Part shown: one piece after another, positions 10,480-22,808 of the stretch
How positions within the stretch are numbered: position 1 is the stretch's first letter
Layout of the letters: every line of letters starts with the position of its first letter
Assembly: GCF_963584025.1 (NCBI RefSeq)
Contig: NC_083614.1
Coordinates: 682,001-746,000 of the forward strand
DNA length: 64,000 nt
Source: Labrus mixtus
Lineage: Eukaryota; Chordata; Actinopteri; Labriformes; Labridae
Direction: 5' to 3'
The notes under the pieces: generated by a model
The model's input: the letters and a program-made list of their open reading frames with translations, nothing else
Told to the model about the DNA's origin: nothing
Database searches by the model: none
Program-made: the position numbers and the translations under genes

Positions 10480-10873
10480 AAAATATTCATGAAGAAATTC
10501 GGCTTCAAAAAAGTTGAAAATTTTCATGAAGTATTTGGGCTTCAAAAAAGTTGAAAATTTTCATGAAGTATTTGGGCTTCAAAAAAGTTGAAAATTTTCA
10601 TGAAGTATTTGGGCTTCAAAAATGTTTTAAATTTTCATGAAGAAATATGGTTTCAAAAAATTTTAAAATTTTCATGAAGTAATTCGGCTTCAAAAAAGAT
10701 GAAAATTTTCATTAAGTATTTGGGCTTCAAAAAAGTTGAAAATTTTCATGAAGAAATTCGTCTTCAAAAAAGTTTTCGCAAGGGGGGGGTGTTTCGTCTT
10801 TTTTCAACTTTTTCGTAAGAGGGGGCTGTTTCGTCTTTTTTCAACTTTTTCGTGAGGGGGGGTGGGTCAATTG
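10480..10873 (+). repeat. 394-bp internal duplication in HOR-3 copy a, first unit
   Basis: Three successive G blocks end at 10479, 10873 and 11267, exactly 394 bp apart. The A/B strings between them share the GAAATATGGTTTC variant. Copy b of HOR-3 has only one of these units, so this is a copy-number difference between HOR copies. Confidence 0.82.
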
Positions 10874-11267
10874 AAAATATTCATGAAGAAATTCGGCTTC
10901 AAAAAAGTTGAAAATTTTCATGAAGTATTTGAGCTTCAAAAAAGTTGAAAATTTTCATGAAGAAATTCGGCTTCAAAAAAGTTGAAAATTTTCATGAAGT
11001 ATTTGGGCTTCAAAAATGTTTTAAATTTTCATGAAGAAATATGGTTTCAAAAATTTTTAAAATTTTCATGAAGTAATTCGGCTTCAAAAAAGATGAAAAT
11101 TTTCATGAAGTATTTGGGCTTCAAAAAAGTTGAAAATTTTCATGAAGAAATTCGTCTTCAAAAAAGTTTTCGCAAGGGGGGGGTGTTTCGTCTTTTTTCA
11201 ACTTTTTCGTCAGAGGGGGCTGTTTCGTCTTTTTTCAACTTTTTCGTGAGGGGGGGTGGGTCAATTG
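10874..11267 (+). repeat. 394-bp internal duplication in HOR-3 copy a, second unit
   Basis: This is the second of the two 394-bp units. It carries the same GAAATATGGTTTC marker (near 11034) and an AGAGGGGGCTG penultimate G monomer. It is absent from HOR-3 copy b, where the distance to the following block is 394 bp shorter. Confidence 0.82.
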
Positions 11268-12759
11268 AAAATATTCATGAAGAAATTCGGCTTCAAAAAA
11301 GTTGAAAATTTTCATGAAGTATTTGAGCTTCAAAAAAGTTTAAAATTTTCATGAAGAAATTCGGCTTCATAAAGTTTGAAAATTTTCAAGAAGTATTTGG
11401 GCTTCAAAAAAGTTGAAAATTTTCATGAAGAAATTCGGCTTCAAAAAAGTTTTCGCAAGGGGGGGGTGTTTCGTCTTTTTTCAACTTTTTCGCAAGAGGG
11501 GGGTGTTTCGTCTTTTTTCAACTTTTTCGTGAGGGGGGGTGATTCAATTGAAAATATTCATGAAGAAATTCGGCTTCAAAAAAGTTGAAAATTTTCATGA
11601 AGTATTTGGGCTTCAAAAAAGTTGAAAATTTTCATGAAGAAATTCGGCTTCAAAAAAGTTTAAAATTTTCATGAAGTATTTGGGTTTGAAATATTTTTTA
11701 AATTTTCATGAAGAAATTCGGCTTCAAAAAAGTTTAAAATTTTCATGAAGAAATTCGGCTTCAAAAAAGCCTTTTTTCAACTTTTTCGTAAGAGGGGGGT
11801 GTTTCGTCTTTTTTCAACTTTTTCGTGAGGGGGGGTGGGTCAATTGAAAATATTCATGAAGAAATTCGGCTTCAAAAAAGTTGAAAATTTTCATGAAGAA
11901 ATTCGGCTTCAAAAAAGTTGAAAATTTTCATGAAGTATTTGGGCTTCAAAAAAGTTGAAAATTTTCATGAAGTATTTGGGCTTCAAACAAGTTGAAAATA
12001 TTCATGAAGAAATTCGGCTTCAAAAAAGTTGAAAATTTTCATGAAGTATTTGGGTTTGAAATTTTTTTTAAATTTTCATGAAGAAATTCGGCTTCAAAAA
12101 GGTTGAAAATTTTCATGAAGAAGTTCGGCTTTAAAAAAGTCGAACATTTTCATGAAGTATTTCGGCTTCAAAAAAGTTGAACATTTTCATGAAGTATTTG
12201 GGCTTCAAAAAAGTTGAAAATTTTCACGACAGGATTTCGGCTTTAAAAAAGTCGAACATTTTCATGAAGTATTTGGGCTTCAAAAAAGTTGAAAATTTTC
12301 ATGAAGAAATTCGGCTTCAAAAAAGTTTTCGCAAGGGGGGGGTGTTTCGTCTTTTTTCAACTGTTTCGTAAGAGGGGGGTGTTTCGTCTTTTTTCAACTT
12401 TTTCGTGAGGGGGGGTGGGTCAATTGAAAATATTCATGAAGAAATTCGGCTTCAAAAAAGTTGAAAATTTTCATGAAGTATTTGGGCTTCAAAAAAGTTG
12501 AAAATTTTCATGAAGTATTTGGGCTTCAAAAAAGTTGAAAATTTTCATGAAGAAATTCGGCTTCAAAAAAGTTTAAAATTTTCATGAAGTATTTGGGTTT
12601 CAAATTTTTTTTTAATTTTCATGAAGAAATTCGGCTTCAAAAAAGTTTAAAATTTTCATGAAGAAATTCGGCTTCAAAAAAGCCTTTTTTCAACTTTTTC
12701 GTAAGAGGGGGGTGTTTCGTCTTTTTTCAACTTTTTCGTGAGGGGGGGTGGGTCAATTG

Positions 12760-15700
12760 AAAATATTCATGAAGAAATTCGGCTTCAAAAAAGTTGAACA
12801 TTTTCATGAAGTATTTGGGCTTCAAAAAAGTTGAAAATATTCATGAAGAAATTCGGCTTCAAAAAAGTTGAAAATTTTCATGAAGTATTTGGGCATCAAA
12901 AAAGTTAAAAATTTTCATGAAGAAATTCGGCTTCAAAAAATTTGAAAATTTTCATGAAGTATTTGGGCTTCAAAAAAGTTGAAAATATTCATGAAGAAAT
13001 TCGGCTTCAAAAAAGTTGAAAATTTTCATGAAGTATTTGGGTTTGAAATTTTTTTTAAATTTTCATAAAGAAATTCGGCTTCAAAAAAGTTGAAAATTTT
13101 CATGAAGTATTTGGGCTTGAAATTTTTTTTAAATTTTCATGAAGAAATTCGGCTTCAAAAAAGTTTAAAATTTTCATGAAGAAATTCGGCTTCAAAAAAG
13201 TTAAAAATTTTCATGACGAAATTCTGCTTCAAAAAAGTTTTCGCAAGGTGGGGGTGTTTCGTCTTTTTTCAACTTTTTCATAAGAGGGGTGTGTTTCGTC
13301 TTTTTTCAACTTTTTCGTCAGGGGGTAGGTCAATTGAAAATATTCATGAAGAAATTCGGCTTCAAAAATTTTTTCGTAAGGGGGGGGGTGGTGTTTCGTC
13401 TTTTTTCAACTTTTTCGTAAGGGGGGGTTGTTTCGTCTTTTTTCAACTTTTTCGTGAGGGGGTGGGTCAATTGAAAATATTCATGAAGAAATTCGGCTTC
13501 AAAAAAGTTTTCGCAAGGGGGGGGTTGTTTCGTCTTTTTTCAACTTTTTCGTGAGGGGGTGGGTCAATTGAAAATATTCATGAAGAAATTCGGCTTCAAA
13601 AAAGTTTTCGCAAGGGGGGGGTGTTTCGTCTTTTTTCAACTTTTTCGTAAGGGGGGGTTGTTTCGTCTTTTTTCAACTTTTTCGTAAGCGGGGGTGGGTC
13701 AATTGAAAATATTCATGAAGAAATTTGGCTTCAAAAAAGATGAAAATTTTCATGAAGAAATTCGGCTTCAAAAAAGTTTTCGCAAGGGGGGGATGTTACA
13801 TCTTTTTTCAACTTTTTCGTAAGGGGGGGGTGTTTCGTCTTTTTTCAATTTTTTCTTAAGAAGGGGGTGTTTCGTCTTTTTTCAACTTTTTCGTGAGGGG
13901 GGGTGGGTCAATTGAAAATATTCATGAAGAAATTCGACTTCAAAAAAGTTGAAAATTTTCATGAAGTATTTGAGCTTCAAAAAAGTTTAAAATTTTCATG
14001 AAGAAATTCGGCTTCATAAAGTTTGAAAATTTTCATGAAGTATTTGGGCTTCAAAAAAGTTGAAAATTTTCATGAAGAAATTCGGCTTCAAAAAAGTTTT
14101 CGCAAGGGGGGGGTGTTTCGTCTTTTTTCAACTTTTTCGTAAGAGGGGGGTGTTTCGTCTTTTTTCAACTTTTTCGTGAGGGGGGGTGATTCAATTGAAA
14201 ATATTCATGAAGAAATTCGGCTTCAAAAAAGTTGAAAATTTTCATGAAGTATTTGGGCTTCAAAAAAGTTGAAAATTTTCATGAAGTATTTGGGCTTCAA
14301 AAAAGTTGAAAATTTTCATGAAGAAATTCGGCTTCAAAAAAGTTTAAAATTTTCATGAAGTATTTGGGTTTGAAAATTTTTTTAAATTTTCATGAAGAAA
14401 TTCGGCTTCAAAAAAGTTTAAAATTTTCATGAAGAAATTCGGCTTCAAAAAAGCCTTTTTTCAACTTTTTCGTAAGAGGGGGGTGTTTCGTCTTTTTTCA
14501 ACTTTTTCGTGAGGGGGGGTGGGTCAATTGAAAATATTCATGAAGAAATTCGGCTTCAAAAAAGTTGAAAATTTTCATGAAGAAATTCGGCTTCAAAAAA
14601 GTTGAAAATTTTCATGAAGTATTTGGGCTTCAAAAAAGTTGAAAATTTTCATGAAGTATTTGGGCTTCAAACAAGTTGAAAATATTCATGAAGAAATTCG
14701 GCTTCAAAAAAGTTGAAAATTTTCATGAAGTATTTGGGTTTGAAATTTTTTTTAAATTTTCATGAAGAAATTCGGCTTCAAAAAGGTTGAAAATTTTCAT
14801 GAAGAAATTCGGCTTTAAAAAAGTCGAACATTTTTATGAAGTATTTCGGCTTCAAAAAAGTTGAACATTTTCATGAAGTATTTGGGCTTCAAAAAAGTTG
14901 AAAATTTTCACGACAGGATTTCGGCTTTAAAAAAGTCGAACATTTTCATGAAGTATTTGGGCTTCAAAAAAGTTGAAAATTTTCATGAAGAAATTCGGCT
15001 TCAAAAAAGTTTTCGCAAGGGGGGGGTGTTTCGTCTTTTTTCAACTTTTTCGTAAGAGGGGGGTGTTTCGTCTTTTTTCAACTTTTTCGTGAGGGGGGGT
15101 GGGTCAATTGAAAATATTCATGAAGAAATTCGGCTTCAAAAAAGTTGAAAATTTTCATGAAGTATTTGGGCTTCAAAAAAGTTGAAAATTTTCATGAAGT
15201 ATTTGGGCTTCAAAAAAGTTGAAAATTTTCATGAAGTATTTGGGCTTCAAAAATGTTTTAAATTTTCATGAAGAAATATGGTTTCAAAAAATTTTAAAAT
15301 TTTCATGAAGTAATTCGGCTTCAAAAAAGATGAAAATTTTCATGAAGTATTTGGGCTTCAAAAAAGTTGAAAATTTTCATGAAGAAATTCGTCTTCAAAA
15401 AAGTTTTCGCAAGGGGGGGGTGTTTCGTCTTTTTTCAACTTTTTCGTAAGAGGGGGCTGTTTCGTCTTTTTTCAACTTTTTCGTGAGGGGGGGTGGGTCA
15501 ATTGAAAATATTCATGAAGAAATTCGGCTTCAAAAAAGTTGAAAATTTTCATGAAGTATTTGAGCTTCAAAAAAGTTTAAAATTTTCATGAAGAAATTCG
15601 GCTTCATAAAGTTTGAAAATTTTCATGAAGTATTTGGGCTTCAAAAAAGTTGAAAATTTTCATGAAGAAATTCGGCTTCAAAAAAGTTTTCGCAAGGGGG

Positions 15701-16848
15701 GGGTGTTTCGTCTTTTTTCAACTTTTTCGCAAGAGGGGGGTGTTTCGTCTTTTTTCAACTTTTTCGTGAGGGGGGGTGATTCAATTGAAAATATTCATGA
15801 AGAAATTCGGCTTCAAAAAAGTTGAAAATTTTCATGAAGTATTTGGGCTTCAAAAAAGTTGAAAATTTTCATGAAGAAATTCGGCTTCAAAAAAGTTTAA
15901 AATTTTCATGAAGTATTTGGGTTTGAAATTTTTTTTAAATTTTCATGAAGAAATTCGGCTTCAAAAAAGTTTAAAATTTTCATGAAGAAATTCGGCTTCA
16001 AAAAAGCCTTTTTTCAACTTTTTCGTAAGAGGGGGGTGTTTCGTCTTTTTTCAACTTTTTCGTGAGGGGGGGTGGGTCAATTGAAAATATTCATGAAGAA
16101 ATTCGGCTTCAAAAAAGTTGAAAATTTTCATGAAGTATTTGGGTTTGAAATTTTTTTTAAATTTTCATGAAGAAATTCGGCTTCAAAAAGGTTGAAAATT
16201 TTCATGAAGAAATTCGGCTTTAAAAAAGTCGAACATTTTCATGAAGTATTTCGGCTTCAAAAAAGTTGAACATTTTCATGAAGTATTTGGGCTTCAAAAA
16301 AGTTGAAAATTTTCACGACAGGATTTCGGCTTTAAAAAAGTCGAACATTTTCATGAAGTATTTGGGCTTCAAAAAAGTTGAAAATTTTCATGAAGAAATT
16401 CGGCTTCAAAAAAGTTTTCGCAAGGGGGGGGTGTTTCGTCTTTTTTCAACTTTTTCGTAAGAGGGGGGTGTTTCGTCTTTTTTCAACTTTTTCGTGAGGG
16501 GGGGTGGGTCAATTGAAAATATTCATGAAGAAATTCGGCTTCAAAAAAGTTGAAAATTTTCATGAAGTATTTGGGCTTCAAAAAAGTTGAAAATTTTCAT
16601 GAAGTATTTGGGCTTCAAAAAAGTTGAAAATTTTCATGAAGAAATTCGGCTTAAAAAAAGTTTAAAATTTTCATGAAGTATTTGGGTTTCAAATTTTTTT
16701 TTAATTTTCATGAAGAAATTCGGCTTCAAAAAAGTTTAAAATTTTCATGAAGAAATTCGGCTTCAAAAAAGCCTTTTTTCAACTTTTTCGTAAGAGGGGG
16801 GTGTTTCGTCTTTTTTCAACTTTTTCGTGAGGGGGGGTGGGTCAATTG
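12760..16848 (+). repeat. HOR-3 copy b (4089 bp)
   Basis: This is the second HOR-3 copy. G blocks lie at 13237-13336, 13369-13473, 13507-13570, 13604-13705, 13776-13914, 14096-14197, 14453-14530, 15009-15110, 15403-15504, 15686-15787, 16006-16083, 16414-16515 and 16771-16848. From 8604/13237 to 10772/15403 the offset to copy a is a constant 4631-4633 bp. Relative to copy a it lacks 74 bp (two monomers) near the start, one 394-bp unit, and 148 bp (four monomers) after 16083. Confidence 0.87.
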
Positions 16849-17402
16849 AAAATATTCATGAAGAAATTCGGCTTCAAAAAAGTTGAACATTTTCATGAAG
16901 TATTTGGGCTTCAAAAAAGTTTAAAATTTTCATGAAGAAATTCGGCTTCAAAAAGGTTGAAAATTTTCATGAAGTATTTGGGCTTCAAAAAAGTTGAAAA
17001 TATTCATGAAGAAATTCGGCTTCAAAATTTTTTTCGCAAGGGGGGGGGTGGTGTTTCGTCTTTTTTCAACTTTTTCGTAAGGGGGGGTTGTTTCGTCTTT
17101 TTTCAACTTTTTCGTGAGGGGGTGGGTCAATTGAAAATATTCATGAAGAAATTCGGCTTCAAAAAAGTTTTCGCAAGGGGGGGGTTGTTTCGTCTTTTTT
17201 CAACTTTTTCGTGAGGGGGTGGGTCAATTGAAAATATTCATGAAGAAATTCGGCTTCAAAAAAGTTTTCGCAAGGGGGGGGTGTTTCGTCTTTTTTCAAC
17301 TTTTTCGTAAGGGGGGGTTGTTTCGTCTTTTTTCAATTTTTTCTTAAGAAGGGGGTGTTTCGTCTTTTTTCAACTTTTTCGTGAGGGGGGGTGGGTCAAT
17401 TG
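16849..17402 (+). repeat. HOR-3 copy c (truncated)
   Basis: It starts like copies a and b after the GCC-junction block, then jumps early to the dense G-block cluster: 17028-17133, 17167-17230 and 17264-17402. The last block ends with the CTTAAGAAGGGGG monomer found at 9230 and 13855, so internal segments of HOR-3 are deleted. Confidence 0.8.
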
Positions 17403-20138
17403 AAAATATTCATGAAGAAATTCGGCTTCAAAAAAGTTTAAAATTTTCATGAAGTATTTGGGCTTCAAAAAAGTTTAAAATTTTCATGAAGAAATTCGGC
17501 TTCAAAAAAGTTGAAAATTTTCATGAAGTATTTGGGCTTCAAAAAAGTTTAAAATTTTCATGAAGAAATTCGGCTTCAAAAAGGTTGAAAATTTTCATGA
17601 AGTATTTGGGCTTCAAAAAAGTTGAAAATATTCATGAAGAAATTCGGCTTCAAAAAAGTTGAAAATTTTCATGAAGTATTTGGGCATCAAAAAAGTTTAA
17701 AATTTTCATGAAGAAATTCGGCTTCAAAAAAGTTGAAAATTTTCATGAAGTATTTGGGCTTCAAAAAAGTTGAAAATATTCATGAAGAAATTCGGCTTCA
17801 AAAAAGTTGAAAATTTTCATTAAGTATTTGGGTTTGAAATTTTTTTTGAATTTTCATAAAGAAATTCGGCTTCAAAAAAGTTGAAAATTTTCATGAAGTA
17901 TTTGGGCTTGAAAATTTTTTTTAATTTTCATGAAGAAATTCGGCTTCAAAAAAGTTAAAAATTTTCATGAAGAAATTCGGCTTCAAAAAAGTTTAAAATT
18001 TTCATGACGAAATTCTGCTTCAAAAAAGTTTTCGCAAGGTGGGGGTGTTTCGTCTTTTTTCAACTTTTTCATAAGAGGGGTGTGTTTCGACTGTTTTCAA
18101 CTTTTTCGTGAGGGGGTAGGTCAATTGAAAATATTCATGAAGAAATTCGGCTTCAAAAAAGTTTTCGCAAGGGGGGGGTGTTTCGTCTTTTTTCAACTTT
18201 TTCGTAAGGGGGGGGTGTTTCGTCTTTTTTCAACTTTTTCGTAAGCGGGGGTGGGTCAATTGAAAATATTCATGAAGAAATTTGGCTTCAAAAAAGTTTT
18301 CGCAAGGGGGGGATGTTTCATCTTTTTTCAACTTTTTCGTAAGGGGGGGGTGTTTCGTCTTTTTTCAATTTTTTCGTAAGAAGGGGGTGTTTCGTCTTTT
18401 TTCAACTTTTTCGTGAGGGGGGGTGGGTCAATTGAAAATATTCATGAAGAAATTCGGCTTCAAAAAAGTTGAAAATTTTCATGAAGTATTTGGGCTTCAA
18501 AAAAGTTTAAAATTGTCATGAAGAAATATGGTTTCAAAAAATTTTAAAATTTTCATGAAGTAATTCGACTTCAAAAAAGATGAAAATTTTCATGAACTAT
18601 TTGGGCTTCAGAAAAGTTGAAAATTTTCATGAAGAATTTCGTCTTCAAAAAAGTTTTCGCAAGGGGGGGGTGTTTCGTCTTTTTTCAACTTTTTCGTAAG
18701 AGGGGGCTGTTTCGTCTTTTTTCAACTTTTTCGTGAGGGGGTGGGTCAATTGAAAATATTCATGAAGAAATTCGCCTTCAAAAAAGTTTTCGCAAGGGGG
18801 GGGTTGTTTCGTCTTTTTTCAACTTTTTCGTGAGGGGGTGGGTCAATTGAAAATATTCATGAAGAAATTCGGCTTCAAAAAAGTTTTCGCAAGGGGGGGG
18901 GTGTTTCGTCTTTTTTCAACTTTTTCGTAAGGGGGGGTTGTTTCGTCTTTTTTCAACTTTTTCGTAAGCGGGGGTGGGTCAATTGAAAATATTCATGAAG
19001 AAATTTGGCTTCAAAAAAGATGAAAATTTTCATGAAGTATTTGGGCTTCAAAAAAGTTGAAAATTTTCATGAAGAAATTCGGCTTCAAAAAAGTTTTCGC
19101 AAGGGGGGGGTGTTTCGTCTTTTTTCAACTTTTTCGTAAGAGGGGGTGTTTCGTCTTTTTTCAACTTTTTCGTGAGGGGGGGTGGGTCAATTGAAAATAT
19201 TCATGAAGAAATTCGGCTTCAAAAAAGTTGAAAATTTTCATGAAGTATTTGGGCTTCAAAAAAGTTTAAAAATTTCATGAAGAAATTCGGCTTCAAAAAG
19301 GTTGAAAATTTTCATGAAGTATTTGGGCTTCAAAAAAGTTGAACATTTTCATGAAGAAATTCGGCTTCAGAAAAGATGAACGTTTTCATGAAGTATTTGG
19401 GCTTCAAAAAAGTTGAAAATTTTCATGAAGTATTTGGGCTTCAAAAAAGTTGAAAATTTTCATGAAGTATTGGGGCTTCAAAAAAGTTGAAAATATTCAT
19501 GAAGAAATTTGGCTTCAAAACAGTTGAAAATTTTCATGAAGAAATTCGGCTTCAAAAAAGTTGAAAATTTTCATGAAGTATTTGGGCTTCAAAAAAGTTG
19601 AAAATTTTCATTAAATATTTGCGCTTCAAAAAAGTTGAAAATTTTCATGAAGAAATTCGGCTTCAAAAAAGTTTTCGCAAGGGGGGGGTGTTTCGTCTTT
19701 TTTCAACTTTGTCGCAAGGGGGGGGTGTGTCGTCTTTTTTCAACTTTTTCGTTAGCGGGGGTGGGTCAATTGAAAATATTCATGAAGAAATTTGGCTTCA
19801 AAAAAGATGAAAATTTTCATGAAGTATTTGGGCTTCAAAAAAGTTGAAAATTTTCATGAAGAAATTCGGCTTCAAAAAAGTTGAAAATTTTCATGAAGTA
19901 TTTGGGCTTCAAAAAAGTTGAAAATTTTCATTAAGAAATTCGGCTTCAAAAAAGTTTAAAATTTTCATGAAGAAATTCGGCTTCAAAAAAGTTGAAAATT
20001 TTTATGAAGTATTTGGGCTTGAAATTTTTTTTAAATTTTCATGAAGAAATTCGGCTTCAAAAAAGTTTAAAATTTTCATGAAGAAATTCGGCTTCAAAAA
20101 AGTTGAAAAATTTCATGAAGAAATTCGGCTTCAAAAAA
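17403..20138 (+). repeat. Mosaic of HOR-3-like pieces
   Basis: 17403-18027 is about 625 bp of A/B monomers without G blocks. G blocks follow at 18028-18127, 18161-18262, 18296-18434, 18653-18752, 18786-18849, 18883-18985, 19093-19193 and 19671-19772. Several match HOR-3 block types: the GGTGGGGGTG opening at 18028, the GGATGTTTCATC type at 18296 and the AGAGGGGGCTG type at 18653. The order differs from HOR-3. No gene-like sequence is seen. Confidence 0.82.
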
Positions 20139-21508
20139 GTTTTCGCAAGGGGGGGGTGTTTCGTCTTTTTTCAACTTTTTCGTAAGGGGGGGGTGTTTCG
20201 TCTTTTTTCAACTTTTTCGTAAGAGGGGTGTGTTTTGTATTTTTTCAACTTTTTCGTGAGGGGGTGGGTCAATTGAAAATATTCATGAAGAAATTCGGCT
20301 TTCAAAAAAGTTTTCGCAAGGGGGGGGTGTTTCGTCTTTTTTCAACTTTTTCGTAAGGGGGAGGTGTTTCGTCTTTTTTCAACTTTTTCGTTAGCGGGGG
20401 TGGGTCAATTGAAAATATTCATGAAGAAATTTGGCTTCAAAAAAGATGAAAATTTTCATGAAGTATTTGGGCTTCAAAAAAGTTGAAAATTTTCATGAAG
20501 AAATTCGGCTTCAAAAAAGTTTTCGCAAGGGGGGGGTGTTTCGTCTTTTTTCAACTTTTTCGTAAGAGGGGGGTGTTTCGTCTTTTTTCAACTTTTTCGT
20601 GAGGGGGGGTGGGTCAATTGAAAATATTCATGCAGAAATTCGGCTTCAAAAAAGTTGAAAATTTTCATGAAGTATTTGGGCTTCAAAAAAGTTTAAAAAT
20701 TTCATGAAGAAATTCGGCTTCAAAAAGGTTGAAAATTTTCATTAAGTATTTGGGATTCAAAAATGTTTTAAATTTTCATGAAGTATTTGGGCTTCAAAAA
20801 AGTTGAAAATTTTCATGAAGAAATTCGGGTTCAAAAAATATGAAAATTTTCATGAAGTATTTGGGATTCAAAAAAGTTGAAAATTTTCATGAAGAAATTC
20901 GGCTTCAAAAAAGATGAACGTTTTCATGAAGTATTTGGGCTTCAAAAAAGTTGAAAATATTCATGAAGAAATTTGTCTTCAAAACAGTTGAAAATTTTCA
21001 TGAAGAAATTCGCCTTCAAAAAAGTTTTCGCAAGGGGGGGGTGTTTCGTCTTTTTTCAACTTTTTCGTAAGGGTTGTATCGTCTTTTTTCAACTTTTTCG
21101 TAAGAGGGGGGTGTTTCGTCTTTTTTCAACTTTTTCGTGAGGGGGGTGGGTCAATTGAAAGTATTCATGAAGAAATTCGGCTTCAAAAAAGTTGAAAATT
21201 TTCATGAAGTATTTGGGCTTCAAAAAAGTTGAAAATTTTCATGAAGAAATTCGGCTTCAAAAAAGTTTGCGCGAGGGGGGGGTGTTTCGTCTTTTTTCAA
21301 CTTTTTCGTAAGGGGGGGGTGTTTCGTCTTTTTTCAACTTTTTCGTGAGGGGGTGGGTCAATTGAAAATATTCATGAAGAAATTCGGCTTCAAAAAAGTT
21401 TAAAATTTTCATGAAGAAATTCGGCTTCAAAAAAGTTGAAAATTTTCATGAAGTATTTGGGCTTCAAAAAAGTTGAAAATTTTCATGAAGAAATTCGGCT
21501 TCAAAAAA
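20139..21508 (+). repeat. HOR-C copy 1 (1370 bp)
   Basis: G blocks lie at 20139-20275, 20310-20411, 20519-20620, 21024-21157 and 21265-21364. Markers are the GTTAGCGGGGGTGGG exit (20391), CATGCAGAAATTCGG (20629), GTAAGGGTTGTATCG (21067) and the GTTTGCGCGAGG entry (21265). Confidence 0.86.
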
Positions 21509-22671
21509 GTTTTCGCAAGGGGGGGGTGTTTCGTCTTTTTTCAACTTTTTCGTAAGGGGGGGGTGTTTCGTCTTTTTTCAACTTTTTCGTAAGAGGGGTG
21601 TGTTTCGTATTTTTTCAACTTTTTCGTGAGGGGGTGGGTCAATTGAAAATATTCATGAAGAAATTCGGCTTCAAAAAAGTTTTCGCAAGGGGGGGGGTAT
21701 TTCGTCTTTTTTCAACTTTTTCGTAAGGGGGAGGTGTTTCGTCTTTTTTCAACTTTTTCGTTAGCGGGGGTGGGTCAATTGAAAATATTCATGAAGAAAT
21801 TTGGCTTCAAAAAAGATGAAAATTTTCATGAAGTATTTGGGCTTCAAAAAAGTTGAAAATTTTCATGAAGAAATTCGGCTTCAAAAAATTTTTCGCAAGG
21901 GGGGGGTGTTTCGTCTTTTTTCAACTTTTTCGTGAGGGGGGGTGGGTCAATTGAAAATATTCATGCAGAAATTCGGCTTCAAAAAAGTTGAAAATTTTCA
22001 TGAAGTATTTGGGCTTCAAAAAAGTTTAAAAATTTCATGAAGAAATTCGGCTTCAAAAAGGTTGAAAATTTTCATTAAGTATTTGGGATTCAAAAATGTT
22101 TTAAATTTTCATGAAGTATTTGGGCTTCAAAAAAGTTTAAAATTTTCATGAAGAAATTCGGATTCAAAAAAGATGAAAATTTTCATGAAGTATTTGGGAT
22201 TCAAAAAAGTTAAAAATTTTCATGAAGAAATTCGGCTTCAAAAAAGATGAACGTTTTCATGAAGTATTTGGGCTTCAAAAAAGTTGAAAATTTTCATGAA
22301 GTATTTGGGCTTCAAAAAAGTTGAAAATTTTCATGAAGTATTTGGGCTTCAAAAAAGTTGAAAATATTCATGAAGAAATTTGGCTTCAAAAAAGTTGAAA
22401 ATTTTCATGAAGAAATTCGGCTTCAAAAAAGTTTTCGCAAGGGGGGGGTGTTTCGTCTTTTTTCAACTTTTTCGTAAGGGTTGTATCGTCTTTTTTCAAC
22501 TTTTTTGTAAGAGGGGGGTGTTTCGTCTTTTTTCAACTTTTTCGTGAGGGGGGTGGGTCAATTGAAAGTATTCATGAAGAAATTCGGCTTCAAAAAAGTT
22601 GAAAATTTTCATGAAGTATTTGGGCTTCAAAAAAGTTGAAAATTTTCATGAAGAAATTCGGCTTCAAAAAA
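21509..22671 (+). repeat. HOR-C copy 2 (1163 bp)
   Basis: G blocks lie at 21509-21645, 21679-21781, 21888-21953 and 22431-22564. The CATGCAG marker is at 21962 and the GGGTTGTATCG marker at 22478. The 21888 block has one G monomer fewer than its counterpart at 20519. Confidence 0.86.
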
Positions 22672-22808
22672 GTTTACGCGAGGGGGGGGTGTTTCGTCTT
22701 TTTTCAACTTTTTCGTAAGGGGGGGGTGTTTCGTCTTTTTTCAACTTTTTCGTAAGAGGGGTGTGTTTCGTATTTTTTCAACTTTTTCGTGAGGGGGTGG
22801 GTCAATTG
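22672..22808 (+). repeat. Hybrid G block at HOR-C copy 2/3 border
   Basis: This block opens with GTTTACGCGAGG, close to the GTTTGCGCGAGG entry of the block at 21265. It ends with the GAGGGGTGTGTTTCG monomer and CGTGAGGGGGTGGG exit of the block at 21509. The two parents lie 244 bp apart, which equals the difference between the 1407-bp and 1163-bp marker spacings. Confidence 0.82.

Larger units (their letters stand above)
8053..12759 (+). repeat. HOR-3 copy a (4707 bp)
   Basis: This is the longest higher-order unit seen. G blocks lie at 8604-8703, 8736-8840, 8874-8937, 8971-9072, 9143-9281, 9463-9564, 9820-9897, 10378-10479, 10772-10873, 11166-11267, 11449-11550, 11769-11846, 12325-12426 and 12682-12759. 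Four consecutive blocks at 8604-9072 are separated by only about 33 bp each. Markers include CGCAAGGTGGGGGTG (8608), CTTCATAAAGTTTG (near 9381 and 11367) and CACGACAGGATTTC (10279, 12226). The 113-codon open frame at 8580-8921 runs through the dense G-block cluster and is regarded as non-coding. It recurs unchanged in copy b. Confidence 0.88.
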
